Positions 32,067-41,644 of a stretch of 60,986 bases of DNA are shown here, piece after piece. Positions within the stretch are counted from its first letter, which is position 1. Every line of letters starts with the position of its first letter. The notes below the pieces were generated by a model. That model was not told where the DNA came from, made no database searches, and was given only the letters and a program-made list of their open reading frames with translations. Made by a program: the position numbers and the translations under genes. This DNA is from Bacillota bacterium (lineage in GTDB: Bacteria > Bacillota_C > Negativicutes > JAEYSJ01), in the NCBI GenBank assembly GCA_023434855.1, contig JAEYSJ010000097.1, forward strand, positions 1 through 60,986, in the 5' to 3' direction.

Positions 32067-32993
32067 ATGTTGCTTTTAATAGTCCTGCTTATTTTTATTA
32101 CCGTGTTTTTGCTGACATACATTATTTTAAGCACATATGTGCCTGTGCAGGGACCGATAGATGTGCGTTTGAAGGCCCTAGACAGTCTTACTCAGGAACG
32201 CACCGATATTAACCAGGAATTAGCCAAACCCTTTTCTCAGCGTATTCTGTCACCTCTTATCCGCAGCTTGTCGGCAAGTATGCTGCGTATTACTCCTAAG
32301 TCGATCAGACAAATGGTTGAACAGAAACTGGCTCTGGCGGTCGGGTTCGCCGGGCTTGGTGTTGAAGGCTTTTTGCTCTTGTGTGGTTTTCTGGCGTTAA
32401 CTTTGCCGGCTGCTACTGCCCTTTGTTTAAAGATAATTGGCCTGCCGCTCAATAAAGTGGTAGGAATGGCCATCATTTCGCTGGCGATTGGCTTGCTGCT
32501 GCCGCTTATCATGCTGAACCAAAAGGTTGCCGCTCGAAAGCTGAGTATTCAAAGGGACTTACCGGATGTGCTTGATTTGCTGACTGTCAGCATTGAGGCC
32601 GGACTTGGCTTTGATGGCGCACTGGCCAAACTGTCAGAAAAGATGAAAGGAGCACTTGTCGATGAATTTAGCCGGGTATTACAGGAAATCCGCATGGGTG
32701 TGACAAGGCGGGATGCATTGTCTGCTATGGGAATACGCTGTAATGTTCCTGATTTATCACTGTTTACTACCTCGTTGGTGCAAGCCGATCAGTTAGGGGT
32801 CAGCATTGGTAATGTACTTAGGGTACAGTCAGTGAGCATGCGGGACAAGCGTAAACAGCGTGCCGAAGAGAAAGCCATGAAAGCGCCGATAAAAATGATG
32901 CTGCCCCTGGTATTGTTTATTTTTCCAACAATTTTTATTGTTCTGCTCGGTCCGGCAGTTATTCAGGTTATTGCGGCATTTTCCGGCAGATAA
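32067..32993 (+). CDS. tadC: Tad pilus inner-membrane platform TadC
   Basis: 308 residues from the ATG at 32067; a GTG three codons earlier is an alternative. An N-terminal helix, two helices at about 90-150, a T2SSF domain (about 168-285, with VLDLLTVSIEAGLGFDGALA and TSLVQADQLGVSIGNVLRVQ) and a C-terminal helix. Partner of TadB. It closes the tadE-tadA-tadC unit. Confidence 0.9.
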   Translation: MLLLIVLLIFITVFLLTYIILSTYVPVQGPIDVRLKALDSLTQERTDINQELAKPFSQRILSPLIRSLSASMLRITPKSIRQMVEQKLALAVGFAGLGVEGFLLLCGFLALTLPAATALCLKIIGLPLNKVVGMAIISLAIGLLLPLIMLNQKVAARKLSIQRDLPDVLDLLTVSIEAGLGFDGALAKLSEKMKGALVDEFSRVLQEIRMGVTRRDALSAMGIRCNVPDLSLFTTSLVQADQLGVSIGNVLRVQSVSMRDKRKQRAEEKAMKAPIKMMLPLVLFIFPTIFIVLLGPAVIQVIAAFSGR

Positions 32994-33105
32994 AGAAATA
33001 AGTCGTAGCATATTACTCTTATAGAGATATTACAATGTGTAATTTTATATATTTGTTGCAATATGGTAATATGATTGATTCTTACAGGAGGATATTGTTG
33101 TAAAA

Positions 33106-33112
33106 TGTCGAA
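33106..33112 (+). promoter_or_regulatory. single Spo0A-box match before the chemoreceptor
   Basis: TGTCGAA, 62 bp before the chemoreceptor start. A single 7-mer match carries little weight alone. Confidence 0.3.
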
Positions 33113-33173
33113 TAATTAGACGGAAATATTTTCTTCAAGGCATTTAACAGTATTTATGATTGGGAGGATTTAA

Positions 33174-35234
33174 ATGCAAAGACGGGAAAAAATGAATTTT
33201 ACACAAAGCATCAGGTTTCGCTTAATGCTGATTATTGCAAGTCTTGTAGTTGGCGCGCTTGTTGTTGTTTCCGGCACCAGCTATTATTTTGCAGAAAAGT
33301 ATCTGGGAGAGAGCCTTGATCAAACCGAACAAGCGGTTGCATCTCGAGCCGCCGTTCAAGTAAAAAATGAAATCGATACTTTAGTGGTGCAATTAGTAGA
33401 TTTGTCCAGCATAGCACGTCTGCAAAGCGGTGACAAAGAACAAATTCGGCCTGCTCTGCAGGAAGCCAAGCAGCGTATCAGTGTCTTTGACGATATCGTT
33501 TTTGCATCTTTGGATGGTATGACTATCAATGATAAGGGTAGCGTAATCAACATTGCCGACCGGGAATATTTCCAGAAGGTTGTCAGTACCCAAAAATCTT
33601 ATGTTTCTGAGATCTTTCTATCCCGTGCGAATCAGAAACAGTCGATTGCGCTTTGTGTACCGGTAATACGAAGCGGACAAATGATAGGGGTTCTTTTTGG
33701 AACTTATTCACTCGATAAACTGGTATCCATCGTCAAGGATATCAAATATAAACAAAAAGGTTATGGCGCTCTTCTTGACGATAGCGGTGTTTATCTGGCC
33801 CATCCAACCCGTCCTGAATTGGTGGGCAATATGAACTTATCTACCGGTCAGATTTCCCCGGAATTGCAGCAACAGCTTGGTGCTAATGCAAAAGTCGACT
33901 CCCAATTGATTGAAGCCTTTAAAGAAACCACAGAGAAAAATGTTCGCACCCGTGTCGCCTATAAAACGACGACAGGAACTAGTCAGTTCAGTTCACTAAA
34001 TGTTGTTCCTCTGGCAGGTGGTCAACGTTGGATACTGTTGATGTCAACAAGCAAAGATGACGCTACTAGTGAAGCTGCCTCTTTATCCATGATCATGCTT
34101 GGTCTATCGGTATTTTGTATAATCCTGGCCCTCGCGCTTACCTTCTGGGTCAGCGGCTCCTTTGTCCGGCCGATAATACGCATTACGCAAATTGCCCAAG
34201 ATATAGCAACAGGTAATCTCAAACAAATTGAAAAAACAATTACTGACAATAGTGAATTTGGCTTATTATCTGATAGCATCATTCAGATGAATCAAAACCT
34301 GCGAGGACTTGTGCAGCAAGTACAAGCCCAAGCCAGTCAAGTTGCTGCTTCAAGTGAAGAATTGACCGCGAGTGCTCAGCAATGCGCCGAAGCTGCCAAT
34401 CAAGTCGCCGGTTCAATCGCCGAGATAGCCCAAGGTACGGAAAAACAGGCATCTTCCGCCAACCATGTCGGCACAGTTGCGGAGCAAATGTCAGAGAGTA
34501 CGGAGCAAGTTTCAGCTTCAGCCCAGGAAGTAGCCAAGATCACGGAGAATACTGCTCATGAGGCGGAACAAGGCAGACAAGCAGTGGAGCAGGCAATTGA
34601 TCAGATGAACCTAATCGGTCAAGGTTCCGAGGCGGTTCAAATCGCTATCACTGAACTGGCAAAAGGATCTCAAGAAATCAGTGAGATCGTAACACTCATC
34701 TCCACGATTGCCGGGCAGACTAACCTACTGGCTTTAAATGCCGCTATTGAAGCTGCTAGAGCAGGTGAACACGGGCGAGGCTTCGCGGTGGTAGCGGAAG
34801 AAGTCAGGAAACTGGCAGAGGAGTCCAACCAAGCCGCGCAGCAGATTGGTACACTGATTCAAAAGAATCAGGCGAATATGGATCAAGCCGTTGCCAAAAC
34901 TCAGTCAGGTGCCGAAGGCGTCAAAGCTGGGGTTACGGTTGTCAATTCCGCCGGAGAAACATTTAAGAATATTGTCGGATCAATCATGCAACTCTCTTCA
35001 CAAATTAGGGAAATCTCCCAGTCGATCAATCGGATGGCTACGGATAGCCGAACGCTGGTATCTTCCATTCACGAAATCGATCAGGTAAGTAGAGAAAATT
35101 CTGCAGAGGCACAGACAGTCTCAGCTGCGACTGAGGAACAGTCGGCATCAATGCAGGAAATTGCTTCTTCCAGCCAAAGCCTGGCAAAATTGGCAGGGGA
35201 TTTGCAAGAAGCAGTGGCGAAGTTTAGATTATAA
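33174..35234 (+). CDS. methyl-accepting chemotaxis protein with Cache sensor
   Basis: 686 residues. TM1 lies at about 17-38, a periplasmic dCache-type domain at about 45-285 ([37 protein letters not shown]), TM2 at about 304-327, HAMP at 328-380. The signalling hairpin has the conserved tip with [20 protein letters not shown]. The Cache family binds small ligands such as amino or organic acids. It follows tadC by 180 bp. The ligand is not predictable. Confidence 0.93.
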   Translation: MQRREKMNFTQSIRFRLMLIIASLVVGALVVVSGTSYYFAEKYLGESLDQTEQAVASRAAVQVKNEIDTLVVQLVDLSSIARLQSGDKEQIRPALQEAKQRISVFDDIVFASLDGMTINDKGSVINIADREYFQKVVSTQKSYVSEIFLSRANQKQSIALCVPVIRSGQMIGVLFGTYSLDKLVSIVKDIKYKQKGYGALLDDSGVYLAHPTRPELVGNMNLSTGQISPELQQQLGANAKVDSQLIEAFKETTEKNVRTRVAYKTTTGTSQFSSLNVVPLAGGQRWILLMSTSKDDATSEAASLSMIMLGLSVFCIILALALTFWVSGSFVRPIIRITQIAQDIATGNLKQIEKTITDNSEFGLLSDSIIQMNQNLRGLVQQVQAQASQVAASSEELTASAQQCAEAANQVAGSIAEIAQGTEKQASSANHVGTVAEQMSESTEQVSASAQEVAKITENTAHEAEQGRQAVEQAIDQMNLIGQGSEAVQIAITELAKGSQEISEIVTLISTIAGQTNLLALNAAIEAARAGEHGRGFAVVAEEVRKLAEESNQAAQQIGTLIQKNQANMDQAVAKTQSGAEGVKAGVTVVNSAGETFKNIVGSIMQLSSQIREISQSINRMATDSRTLVSSIHEIDQVSRENSAEAQTVSAATEEQSASMQEIASSSQSLAKLAGDLQEAVAKFRL

Positions 35235-35419
35235 TAATTAATGGACTTGCTTTAAAATATAGACCAGACTTTACAATAAGACTTGCTGATTTGATAGCAA
35301 GTCTTTTACTTTTAAGGTAATCGACAATTAAAGGGTATCAGTAATAATGAACAAAAAGGTATAATGCAATATAAAAGAGAAGTTAATATTGTAGTATTAT
35401 TCAAAATGTGGAGTGTAAT

Positions 35420-36613
35420 ATGCATAAAATCAAATTGTGGACCAGAGATTTCTTGATTGATTCAATGACAAACCTGTTTGTTTACTTAGCCTATTACTTG
35501 CTGATGGTGACAATAGCAGTATATGCAATGGATAATTTACAGGCTTCACCAAGTCAGGCCGGACTTGCCTCAGGCATTTTTATATTAGGAGGACTTGTTG
35601 CCCGCGTTTTTGCCGGAAGAGCAATAGATAGGATTGGACGAAAAAATACTCTTAAATTTGGATTGATTTTTTTCTTAATGACTACGTTGTTATACTTTGG
35701 AGTAAACAATTTGCTGTTTCTTATTGTTATCCGTTTCTTGCATGGGGCGGGATTTGGTATTTCGGCAACAGCCACAGGCACGATCATTGCGAGTGTTATT
35801 CCAAATGAACGGCGTGGCGAAGGTACTAGTTATTATGCAATGAGCGTTACTGTAGCTTCGGCTATTGGACCTTTTTTTGGCATATATCTCAATCAGCAGG
35901 GTAGCTTTGACACAATTTTGGTCTTAATTGTAATTCTGTTAGCCGTTAGTTTAATCGCTGCGTTCTTTTTAAAGGTGCCTGAAGCAGAGTTAACTAAAGA
36001 GCAAGTAGCCGAGATGGATGGATTTGCGTTCAATAATTTTTTTGAAGCCAGGGCAATTCCAATTTCAGTTATCAGCGTATTTATCGGTTTGAGCTTTTCA
36101 AGTATTCTTGGCTTCCTTACTTCCTACACCAGGGAAATTAATTTAATTGATGCAGGTAGCTTTTTCTTTATCATCTATGCCGCATGCATTTTGATTTCCA
36201 GGCCGTTAACCGGTCGTTGGTTTGATAAAAAAGGTGAAAATTTTGTGCTGTATCCATCGTTTTTTTTATTTGCGATGGGACTAATCATTCTGAGCCAGGC
36301 TCATCAGGTGGTTCCCCTTTTGTTAGCCGGAGCCTTTGTGGGTCTTGGATATGGAACATTTATATCGAGTGCGCAAGCTGTTTCTGTAAAGGTATCACCG
36401 CGCCATCGCATGGGTTTAGCTACCTCTACCTTCTTCAGCTTTTTAGATGGAGGCGTAGGAATCGGACCATTCTTATTAGGATTCATGATTCCAGTTACTG
36501 GTTTTAGTGGATTGTATGCAAGCATGGCCATTATTGTGGTTGCCTGCATCTTCTTATACTATTTCTTGCATGGAAGAAAAGCCAATCGGGATCAGCTTGT
36601 TACAGAACGTTAG
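35420..36613 (+). CDS. MFS transporter
   Basis: 397 residues from the ATG at 35420 with TGGAG upstream; an in-frame GTG at 35408 contains that site. Twelve hydrophobic segments, with the MFS loop 2-3 motif as GRAIDRIGRKNT and an equivalent in the second half (GRWFDKKGENF). Helix 4 and 5 contain GAGFGISATATGTIIASVIPNERRG-type residues typical of drug/multifunction exporters (YhhS/SetA-like). Substrate unknown. A terminator follows at 36692. Confidence 0.88.
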   Translation: MHKIKLWTRDFLIDSMTNLFVYLAYYLLMVTIAVYAMDNLQASPSQAGLASGIFILGGLVARVFAGRAIDRIGRKNTLKFGLIFFLMTTLLYFGVNNLLFLIVIRFLHGAGFGISATATGTIIASVIPNERRGEGTSYYAMSVTVASAIGPFFGIYLNQQGSFDTILVLIVILLAVSLIAAFFLKVPEAELTKEQVAEMDGFAFNNFFEARAIPISVISVFIGLSFSSILGFLTSYTREINLIDAGSFFFIIYAACILISRPLTGRWFDKKGENFVLYPSFFLFAMGLIILSQAHQVVPLLLAGAFVGLGYGTFISSAQAVSVKVSPRHRMGLATSTFFSFLDGGVGIGPFLLGFMIPVTGFSGLYASMAIIVVACIFLYYFLHGRKANRDQLVTER

Positions 36614-36691
36614 CTCTATTTTGTATATGGCCTCCCTTCAAGATAGAAATAATAATAACATATCAAGGAATTCTACAATATCAAGAATATC

Positions 36692-36728
36692 ATCGGCTTT
36701 CCTATTTGGGAGAAGCCGATTTTTTTCT
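36692..36728 (+). terminator. terminator of the MFS gene
   Basis: ATCGGCTT and AAGCCGAT arms with a 13-nt loop, then TTTTTTCTTT. Confidence 0.82.
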
Positions 36729-36855
36729 TTAATAAAGGAAAACATTACTTCATTTATCAAGATACAGGCTTGCGGGATAAAGTTAAAAAATGCTTCGAAT
36801 TTCGAAAACAATTCGGCAAACAATATTATTAGAATCTCAGAAAGGAGGCAAAGAT

Positions 36856-37872
36856 ATGAATCATCATTCTCGCCGTAAGAATATAAGAGGAAAATCCAAA
36901 CGTCTTGCTGCCGCAGTTGCAGGTGCAGCTATTATGTCGGCAGGAATGTTGCCTGGAATTCCGACAGCTCACGCTGCGCCAAACTATAATAACAGAAATG
37001 TACAGGCCGCTAATGCAGGCACTACTGCAGCTCCGACTACTGTGCCTGACAAAGATCTTGCTCACAAGTTTAACCAGTTAGGAGAAAGAGCCAGAGATTG
37101 GGGCAGAGATTGGCAAAATAGGGATAGAGACTGGGGTAGAAACTGGGGCAGAGACTGGGGTAGAGACAGAGATTGTGCATACGGAGACCGGAATTGTGCA
37201 ACCAATGATCAGAATTGTGCAGCCGGCGACCAGAATTGCGCAGCCGGCAATCAAAATTGTGCACCTGGCGACCAGAATTGCGCAGCCGGCAATCAAAATT
37301 GTGCACCTGGCGATCAGAATTGCGCAGTCGGCGATCAGAATTGCGTAACCGGGGCTGGGGCGGCTTGCCCGACAGCAACAATACCCGGCCAGACTAATAT
37401 AAATCAGCCGGTCGCGCCGCCAACAGTTAATGAAAAACAGCAAATGCTTTATCAGACTACAAGTTATGATAATTGGCAATGGAACGAAAGCACATACCCG
37501 CAGGATATGGCTTTAGGCGTTCTCTTGCAAAATCCGTTGCAGGGGGGTGCCGCTGTTCCGATTCCTAATGATGCATTAGGCGGTATTAACAACATTGATT
37601 TTGGCCGCCAACTTGTTATTTTTGCCCATCTTGGCACAACAGCCGCTCAAGGCTATGGTATCGGCATAGCAAGTATTGTTCAAACCGGAAATGATCTAAC
37701 TGTAACGGTAAGGTCTGAAAGTCCTCAGGCAAATCAAGGAGCAACCGCCACCAAAGCTGATGATCTTGTCCCAATTGATCGGGCAACTCTCAACTTTAGC
37801 AATCCGATTAAAGTCACTTTTATTGATCAAAATGGAACGGTTTTGGGTAGCCAAAACATTAATCCAAGTTAA
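36856..37872 (+). CDS. exported protein with Cys heptapeptide repeats
   Basis: 338 residues from the ATG at 36856 (AAAGGAGG 9 nt upstream). Basic N-terminus, then a signal peptide ending near residue 41 (PTAHA before APNYNN). Residues about 85-110 are Arg/Trp/Asp repeats (GRDWGRNWGRDWGRDRD). Residues about 111-170 are tandem 7-mers of the form QNCAxGD/N with Cys every seven residues, ten or more Cys in all. A C-terminal domain of about 150 residues (WQWNESTYPQDMALGVLLQN, then IGIASIVQTGNDLTVTVRS) has no known match for me. It is possibly a cross-linked surface or spore protein. Function unknown. Confidence 0.8.
   Translation: MNHHSRRKNIRGKSKRLAAAVAGAAIMSAGMLPGIPTAHAAPNYNNRNVQAANAGTTAAPTTVPDKDLAHKFNQLGERARDWGRDWQNRDRDWGRNWGRDWGRDRDCAYGDRNCATNDQNCAAGDQNCAAGNQNCAPGDQNCAAGNQNCAPGDQNCAVGDQNCVTGAGAACPTATIPGQTNINQPVAPPTVNEKQQMLYQTTSYDNWQWNESTYPQDMALGVLLQNPLQGGAAVPIPNDALGGINNIDFGRQLVIFAHLGTTAAQGYGIGIASIVQTGNDLTVTVRSESPQANQGATATKADDLVPIDRATLNFSNPIKVTFIDQNGTVLGSQNINPS
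37189..37350 (+). repeat. 21-bp tandem repeats encoding Cys heptads
   Basis: Units of GAyCAGAATTGCGCAGCCGGC type, with a higher-order 42-bp period where GTGCACCTGGC alternates with GCGCAGCCGGC. In-frame, so copy number can change without frameshift. Confidence 0.85.
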
Positions 37873-37888
37873 ATAGTTCTTGCAAACA

Positions 37889-37926
37889 AAGACCGTCTAA
37901 AATTGCTTAGACGGTCTAAATATTTA
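37889..37926 (+). terminator. terminator of the Cys-repeat gene
   Basis: GACCGTCTAA, AATTGC, TTAGACGGTC, then TAAATATTTATTTTT. Confidence 0.75.
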
Positions 37927-38106
37927 TTTTTCTGTTTTACCTCTTATGAAAGTTATTGTTCCGAGACCGACCCGGTTCCACTACCTCTGGTCTCAGTTAA
38001 ATGAGCTAATAGCACAATGTGTGACTTTGTGGAGGCAAATAGTCATTAAATCTTATCTTTAACAAATAATATAGATAATAAGCATTAATACCGGGAGGCG
38101 ATAAAC

Positions 38107-38478
38107 TTGGCGGACCCAGTGACAAAATGCGCCCAATTTATTAATGTTACCAAGAATAGGACTTTGGCTGATCAGGGTCGTATTGCCAACACCTTTTTCA
38201 GCAGATTGAAGGGTCTGCTGGGTACAAAAGTCCTGCCGAACGGACAGGGGTTGCTAATCCGTCCTTGCAATAGTGTGCATACTTTTGGCATGTGTTATTC
38301 AATTGATGTATTATTTGTCAGCAGTGACAACCATGTGCTAAGGATTGTTCCCGCCATGGGACCCGGCAAAATCGCTTTTTCTTCCGGCAGCGCCTATGTG
38401 CTTGAACTGCCTCCCGGCACAGCTCAGGCCACCAATACTGATGTAAATGATCAATTGCAGATAAATATGCTGCACTGA
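38107..38478 (+). CDS. DUF192 protein
   Basis: 123 residues, TTG start with GGGAGGCG upstream. The DUF192 pattern is clear: TFFSRLKGLLGTK, then LLIRPCNSVHTFGMCYSIDVLF and VLELPPGTA. No signal peptide, unlike many family members, so it should be cytoplasmic. Function of the family is unknown. It is monocistronic with its own terminator. Confidence 0.88.
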   Translation: MADPVTKCAQFINVTKNRTLADQGRIANTFFSRLKGLLGTKVLPNGQGLLIRPCNSVHTFGMCYSIDVLFVSSDNHVLRIVPAMGPGKIAFSSGSAYVLELPPGTAQATNTDVNDQLQINMLH

Positions 38479-38545
38479 TCATCTCAGAAATAAGACGCTA
38501 CGATACCAGCTGTAAACATGTTAATGAATGGGACGAACTTTTAAC

Positions 38546-38573
38546 AAAGAGCCGAAAGGCTCTTTCCCTTTTA
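38546..38573 (+). terminator. terminator of the DUF192 gene
   Basis: AAAGAGCC, GAAA, GGCTCTTT then CCCTTTTAT. Confidence 0.78.
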
Positions 38574-38667
38574 TATTCGAAAGGCGTTGAAGTAATCATA
38601 GGTAGCTATAATTTGTTTTTTAGGGTATAATAATTCAGTTAGGAAATAATTGCCCTTTTTGACTGTA

Positions 38668-38760
38668 TCAGAATTTATAACTTTTCGGGCGACTGCAAAC
38701 AGCTAATTACCTGCAGTCTTGCCGAAAAGTAACTTAAATTCTTCACTGTTCGAAAACGGA
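38668..38760. repeat. dispersed palindromic element, copy 2
   Basis: Same arms and centre as 11177-11270. It lies 36 bp before the GTG of the decarboxylase-like gene and may overlap its promoter. Confidence 0.75.
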
Positions 38761-38795
38761 ACGTTTTTCTTAGAACTGAAAAGGAGAGAACAGTA

Positions 38796-40268
38796 GTGAG
38801 TTTAAAGCAGACTGAGACACCTTTGTTGGCTGCAATGATGAATTATGTACACGACGGGGTCATTCCCTTTCATACACCGGGACACAAACAAGGAAAAGGC
38901 ATGCATGCCAGCCTGGAGAAGATTGTCGGGCGGGAGGCATTAGCCTTGGATTTAGCTCTTATGGCCGAATTGGACGACTTGCACGAGCCCCATGGTTGTA
39001 TAAAACAAGCCCAGGATTTAGCTGCTAATTTATACGGTGCTGACCATAGTTTCTTTGTGGTTAATGGAACTACCGGCGGAATTTATGCTATGATTTTAAC
39101 TATTGCCGGGCCGGGAGACAAAATCATTGTGCCCCGTAACGCTCATCGTTCAATTATCGGCGGTATTATATTAAGTGGTGCAATACCGGTATTTATGCAG
39201 CCGGAAGTGGATATGGAGCTAGGTTTGGCAATGGGGGTAACACCCGAGACAGTGGAGCATGCTATACATAACCATCCTGACGCTAAAGGTGTGCTGATTA
39301 TTAATCCTACTTATTACGGGGTTGCTACAGATCTTAAAAAAATTGTCAGCATTGTTCATTCGCATAACATGGCGGTGGTGGTTGATGAAGCCCACGGACC
39401 GCATTTAAGGTTTAGCGACAGGATGCCTACACAGGCTCTCGATGCCGGTGCGGATATTTGCGCCCAAAGCACCCATAAAATAATCGGAGCCATGACACAG
39501 TGCTCCATTGTGCACTGCCGCGAAGGACGTATCCGGGTTCCGCAGTTAAAAGCAATGCTGCAATTGGTGCAGTCCACCAGTCCCAACTACATATTAATGG
39601 CCTCTCTTGATGTAGCCAGAATGCAGATGGCCACCCAAGGACATGAGCTCATTGAACGGGCTATTGATTTGGCCAATTGGGCGAGACAGGAAATTAATAA
39701 AATTCCCGGCTTGTACTGTTTTGGCGAGGAGAAGCTGGGCAATCCCGGAGTATACGGCATTGATCCCACCAAGGTAACTGTAACAGTTAAGGATCTTGGT
39801 CTTAAGGGTGCTGAAGCGGAACGTATTTTGCGGCACAAATATAAGGTTCAGGTAGAACTTTCCGACATGTACAATATCCTGTTTTTAATTACCCTGGGTG
39901 ACAGCGAGCAGGAAGTGGCGGCAATGGTCGATGCTCTTAAGGATCTGGCCGCCAATAACATAGGTCACCAAGACTTTTCCGCTGTGGCGGATATATATGC
40001 CACAGTGCGTTATCCCGCTCCACCGCAAGGGGTTATTTCCCCCCGTGATGCGTTATTTGGCAATACTTGCGTGGTTCCTTTCAAAGAATCGGCCGGTTTT
40101 ATCTGTGCCGAAATTGTCACCTTTTACCCGCCTGGTATACCTCTTTTGTGTCCGGGTGAACGTATTTCCGAGGATATCATCGACTATTGTATGCGTTTAC
40201 AGCAGGCCGGTCTGCATATTTCCGGTCCGGAGGATTATACTTTGAAAACAATAAAAGTGGTGGATTAG
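38796..40268 (+). CDS. Orn/Lys/Arg decarboxylase-like PLP enzyme (YaaO type)
   Basis: 490 residues, GTG start with AAGGAGAG upstream. The fold-I decarboxylase core is visible: FHTPGHKQG at about 25-33, NGTTGGIYAMI at about 90, VDEAHGPHL at about 199 and PLP lysine in AQSTHKIIGAMTQ near 225. The length is that of the short YaaO/SpeA-like enzymes without the N-terminal wing domain. In Bacillus the homologue is also directly upstream of tmk. Substrate is not certain (arginine, lysine or ornithine). Its stop is 1 bp from the tmk start. Confidence 0.87.
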   Translation: MSLKQTETPLLAAMMNYVHDGVIPFHTPGHKQGKGMHASLEKIVGREALALDLALMAELDDLHEPHGCIKQAQDLAANLYGADHSFFVVNGTTGGIYAMILTIAGPGDKIIVPRNAHRSIIGGIILSGAIPVFMQPEVDMELGLAMGVTPETVEHAIHNHPDAKGVLIINPTYYGVATDLKKIVSIVHSHNMAVVVDEAHGPHLRFSDRMPTQALDAGADICAQSTHKIIGAMTQCSIVHCREGRIRVPQLKAMLQLVQSTSPNYILMASLDVARMQMATQGHELIERAIDLANWARQEINKIPGLYCFGEEKLGNPGVYGIDPTKVTVTVKDLGLKGAEAERILRHKYKVQVELSDMYNILFLITLGDSEQEVAAMVDALKDLAANNIGHQDFSAVADIYATVRYPAPPQGVISPRDALFGNTCVVPFKESAGFICAEIVTFYPPGIPLLCPGERISEDIIDYCMRLQQAGLHISGPEDYTLKTIKVVD

Positions 40269-40946
40269 ATGTCAGGTAAGCTAATCATTATTGAAGGCTC
40301 AGACGGAAGCGGCAAACAGACTCAGGCCGAACGGTTATATTCCAGACTGAAGGCAGAAGATTATCGTGTTCAGAAAGTAGATTACCCTGATTATCAAAGC
40401 GAATCATCCGCGCTGATAAGAATGTATCTTGGCGGGCAATTCGGCAATGACCCTGATGCGGTGAATGCCTATGCCGCTTCTGCGTTTTATGCTGTTGACA
40501 GGTATGCTTCTTATAAACGCAAATGGCAAGAGTTTTATTATAATGGCGGCATCGTTATTGCCGACCGGTATACTACATCGAATATGGTGTATCAAGCGGT
40601 AAAATTAGTCAGCCAGCAAGAAAAAGAGAGTTTCTTGCAATGGTTATGGGACCTTGAATTTAACAAATTTGCCCTGCCGGTTCCTGATGCTGTATATTTT
40701 TTGGATATGCCTCCCGCATATTTCAGACGGTTGATTGACGAGCGCGCCGGCAAAACAGCCGGCAAGCAGGATATCCACGAATGCAATCAGGACTATTTGG
40801 TTAATTGTTATAACAGCTATCATAACATTGCAGCAAAATATGGCTGGCATAAAATAAATTGTGTAAACGGCGAACTGTTGAAAAGTATTGATGAAATACA
40901 TGCTGAAGTATATAAGTCGGTTATGGACACGGTTATTAACAGGTAA
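40269..40946 (+). CDS. tmk: thymidylate kinase
   Basis: 225 residues. P-loop IIEGSDGSGKQTQ (about 7-19), DR motif ADRYTTSNM (about 98-106) and the lid region following LDMPP. It phosphorylates dTMP to dTDP. The lid sequence and the length place it nearer the Clostridia/eukaryote-like group than E. coli Tmk. Start overlaps no other gene but directly follows the upstream stop. It is the first of the tmk-yaaR-holB-ricT-yabB-rsmI series; the usual yaaQ gene is absent. Confidence 0.92.
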   Translation: MSGKLIIIEGSDGSGKQTQAERLYSRLKAEDYRVQKVDYPDYQSESSALIRMYLGGQFGNDPDAVNAYAASAFYAVDRYASYKRKWQEFYYNGGIVIADRYTTSNMVYQAVKLVSQQEKESFLQWLWDLEFNKFALPVPDAVYFLDMPPAYFRRLIDERAGKTAGKQDIHECNQDYLVNCYNSYHNIAAKYGWHKINCVNGELLKSIDEIHAEVYKSVMDTVINR

Positions 40947-41137
40947 AAAGGGCAGCTTTAAACCGTCCTTTTTCACTGCTGAATCCCCAATAAGGGCTTG
41001 ATAGCGTTTTTCTTACTATAAAGTTTGATTATTTTAAATAAAACAATTATAATTTAAATAGAGAAACTGTATACTAAATGTCTATACAGTAATTAATCAT
41101 ACCTGTCCAAATTATATTTTGAAAGGCAGGATTTTTT

Positions 41138-41584
41138 GTGAAGATTAACAAATTGAGTTCAACGAATATACCTGTTGCAACTGATCGCGAGGGCACAAGC
41201 AAGACAGATAAGACTGAAAGTCATTTTGCTTCTGATCTGCTGAAGATTAAAGATGAAAATTCGCAGCAACGATTAAATGCCTTACTGGAAAAGATTACCG
41301 AGCAGGGCCAACGGTTAGGACAGGTGCCTACCTACGCAGAGCTTAAAACTTACCGGGAATTGGTGCGCCACTTTATCGGTGAAGCTGTTGGCCGAATGTA
41401 TAATTTGCAGTCCCAGAAAGGCTGGGACCGGCAGGGCAGGCAAAAAATGTATACCATCATAAAACAGGTGGACCAGACGCTGGCAAGCTTGGCTGAGGAT
41501 GTGCGTCAGGGACAGGAACGCCAGCTTGATATAATGGCCAAACAGGACGCCATCCGTGGTATGCTTGTTGACTTGTATATGTGA
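41138..41584 (+). CDS. yaaR: YaaR-family (DUF327) protein
   Basis: 148 residues, GTG start. Charged N-terminus, then a helical domain with the family pattern GQRLGQVPTYAELKTYRELV and RHFIGEAVGRMY at about 60-90. Its place between tmk and holB is the same as in Bacillus. Function unknown in the family. Confidence 0.85.
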   Translation: MKINKLSSTNIPVATDREGTSKTDKTESHFASDLLKIKDENSQQRLNALLEKITEQGQRLGQVPTYAELKTYRELVRHFIGEAVGRMYNLQSQKGWDRQGRQKMYTIIKQVDQTLASLAEDVRQGQERQLDIMAKQDAIRGMLVDLYM

Positions 41585-41609
41585 TGGTTGAACAACCTCA
41601 GGCAGCAAC

Positions 41610-41627
41610 GCAGATGGGCGTTTTTAA
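41610..41627 (+). repeat. short dispersed repeat, holB copy
   Basis: GCAGATGGGCGTTTTTAA, between yaaR and holB; other copies at 32009 (inverted) and 48753. Confidence 0.5.
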
Positions 41628-41644
41628 CCAGACGGAGCGATATA

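Noticed and set aside
36507..36878. A 123-codon plus-strand frame overlapping the MFS gene end and the next leader
   Set aside because: It overlaps a well-supported gene in another frame, runs through a terminator hairpin and has no ribosome site.
37078..37479. Repetitive minus-strand frame opposite the Cys-repeat gene
   Set aside because: It is a mirror of the tandem DNA repeat; the plus frame has the signal peptide and ribosome site.
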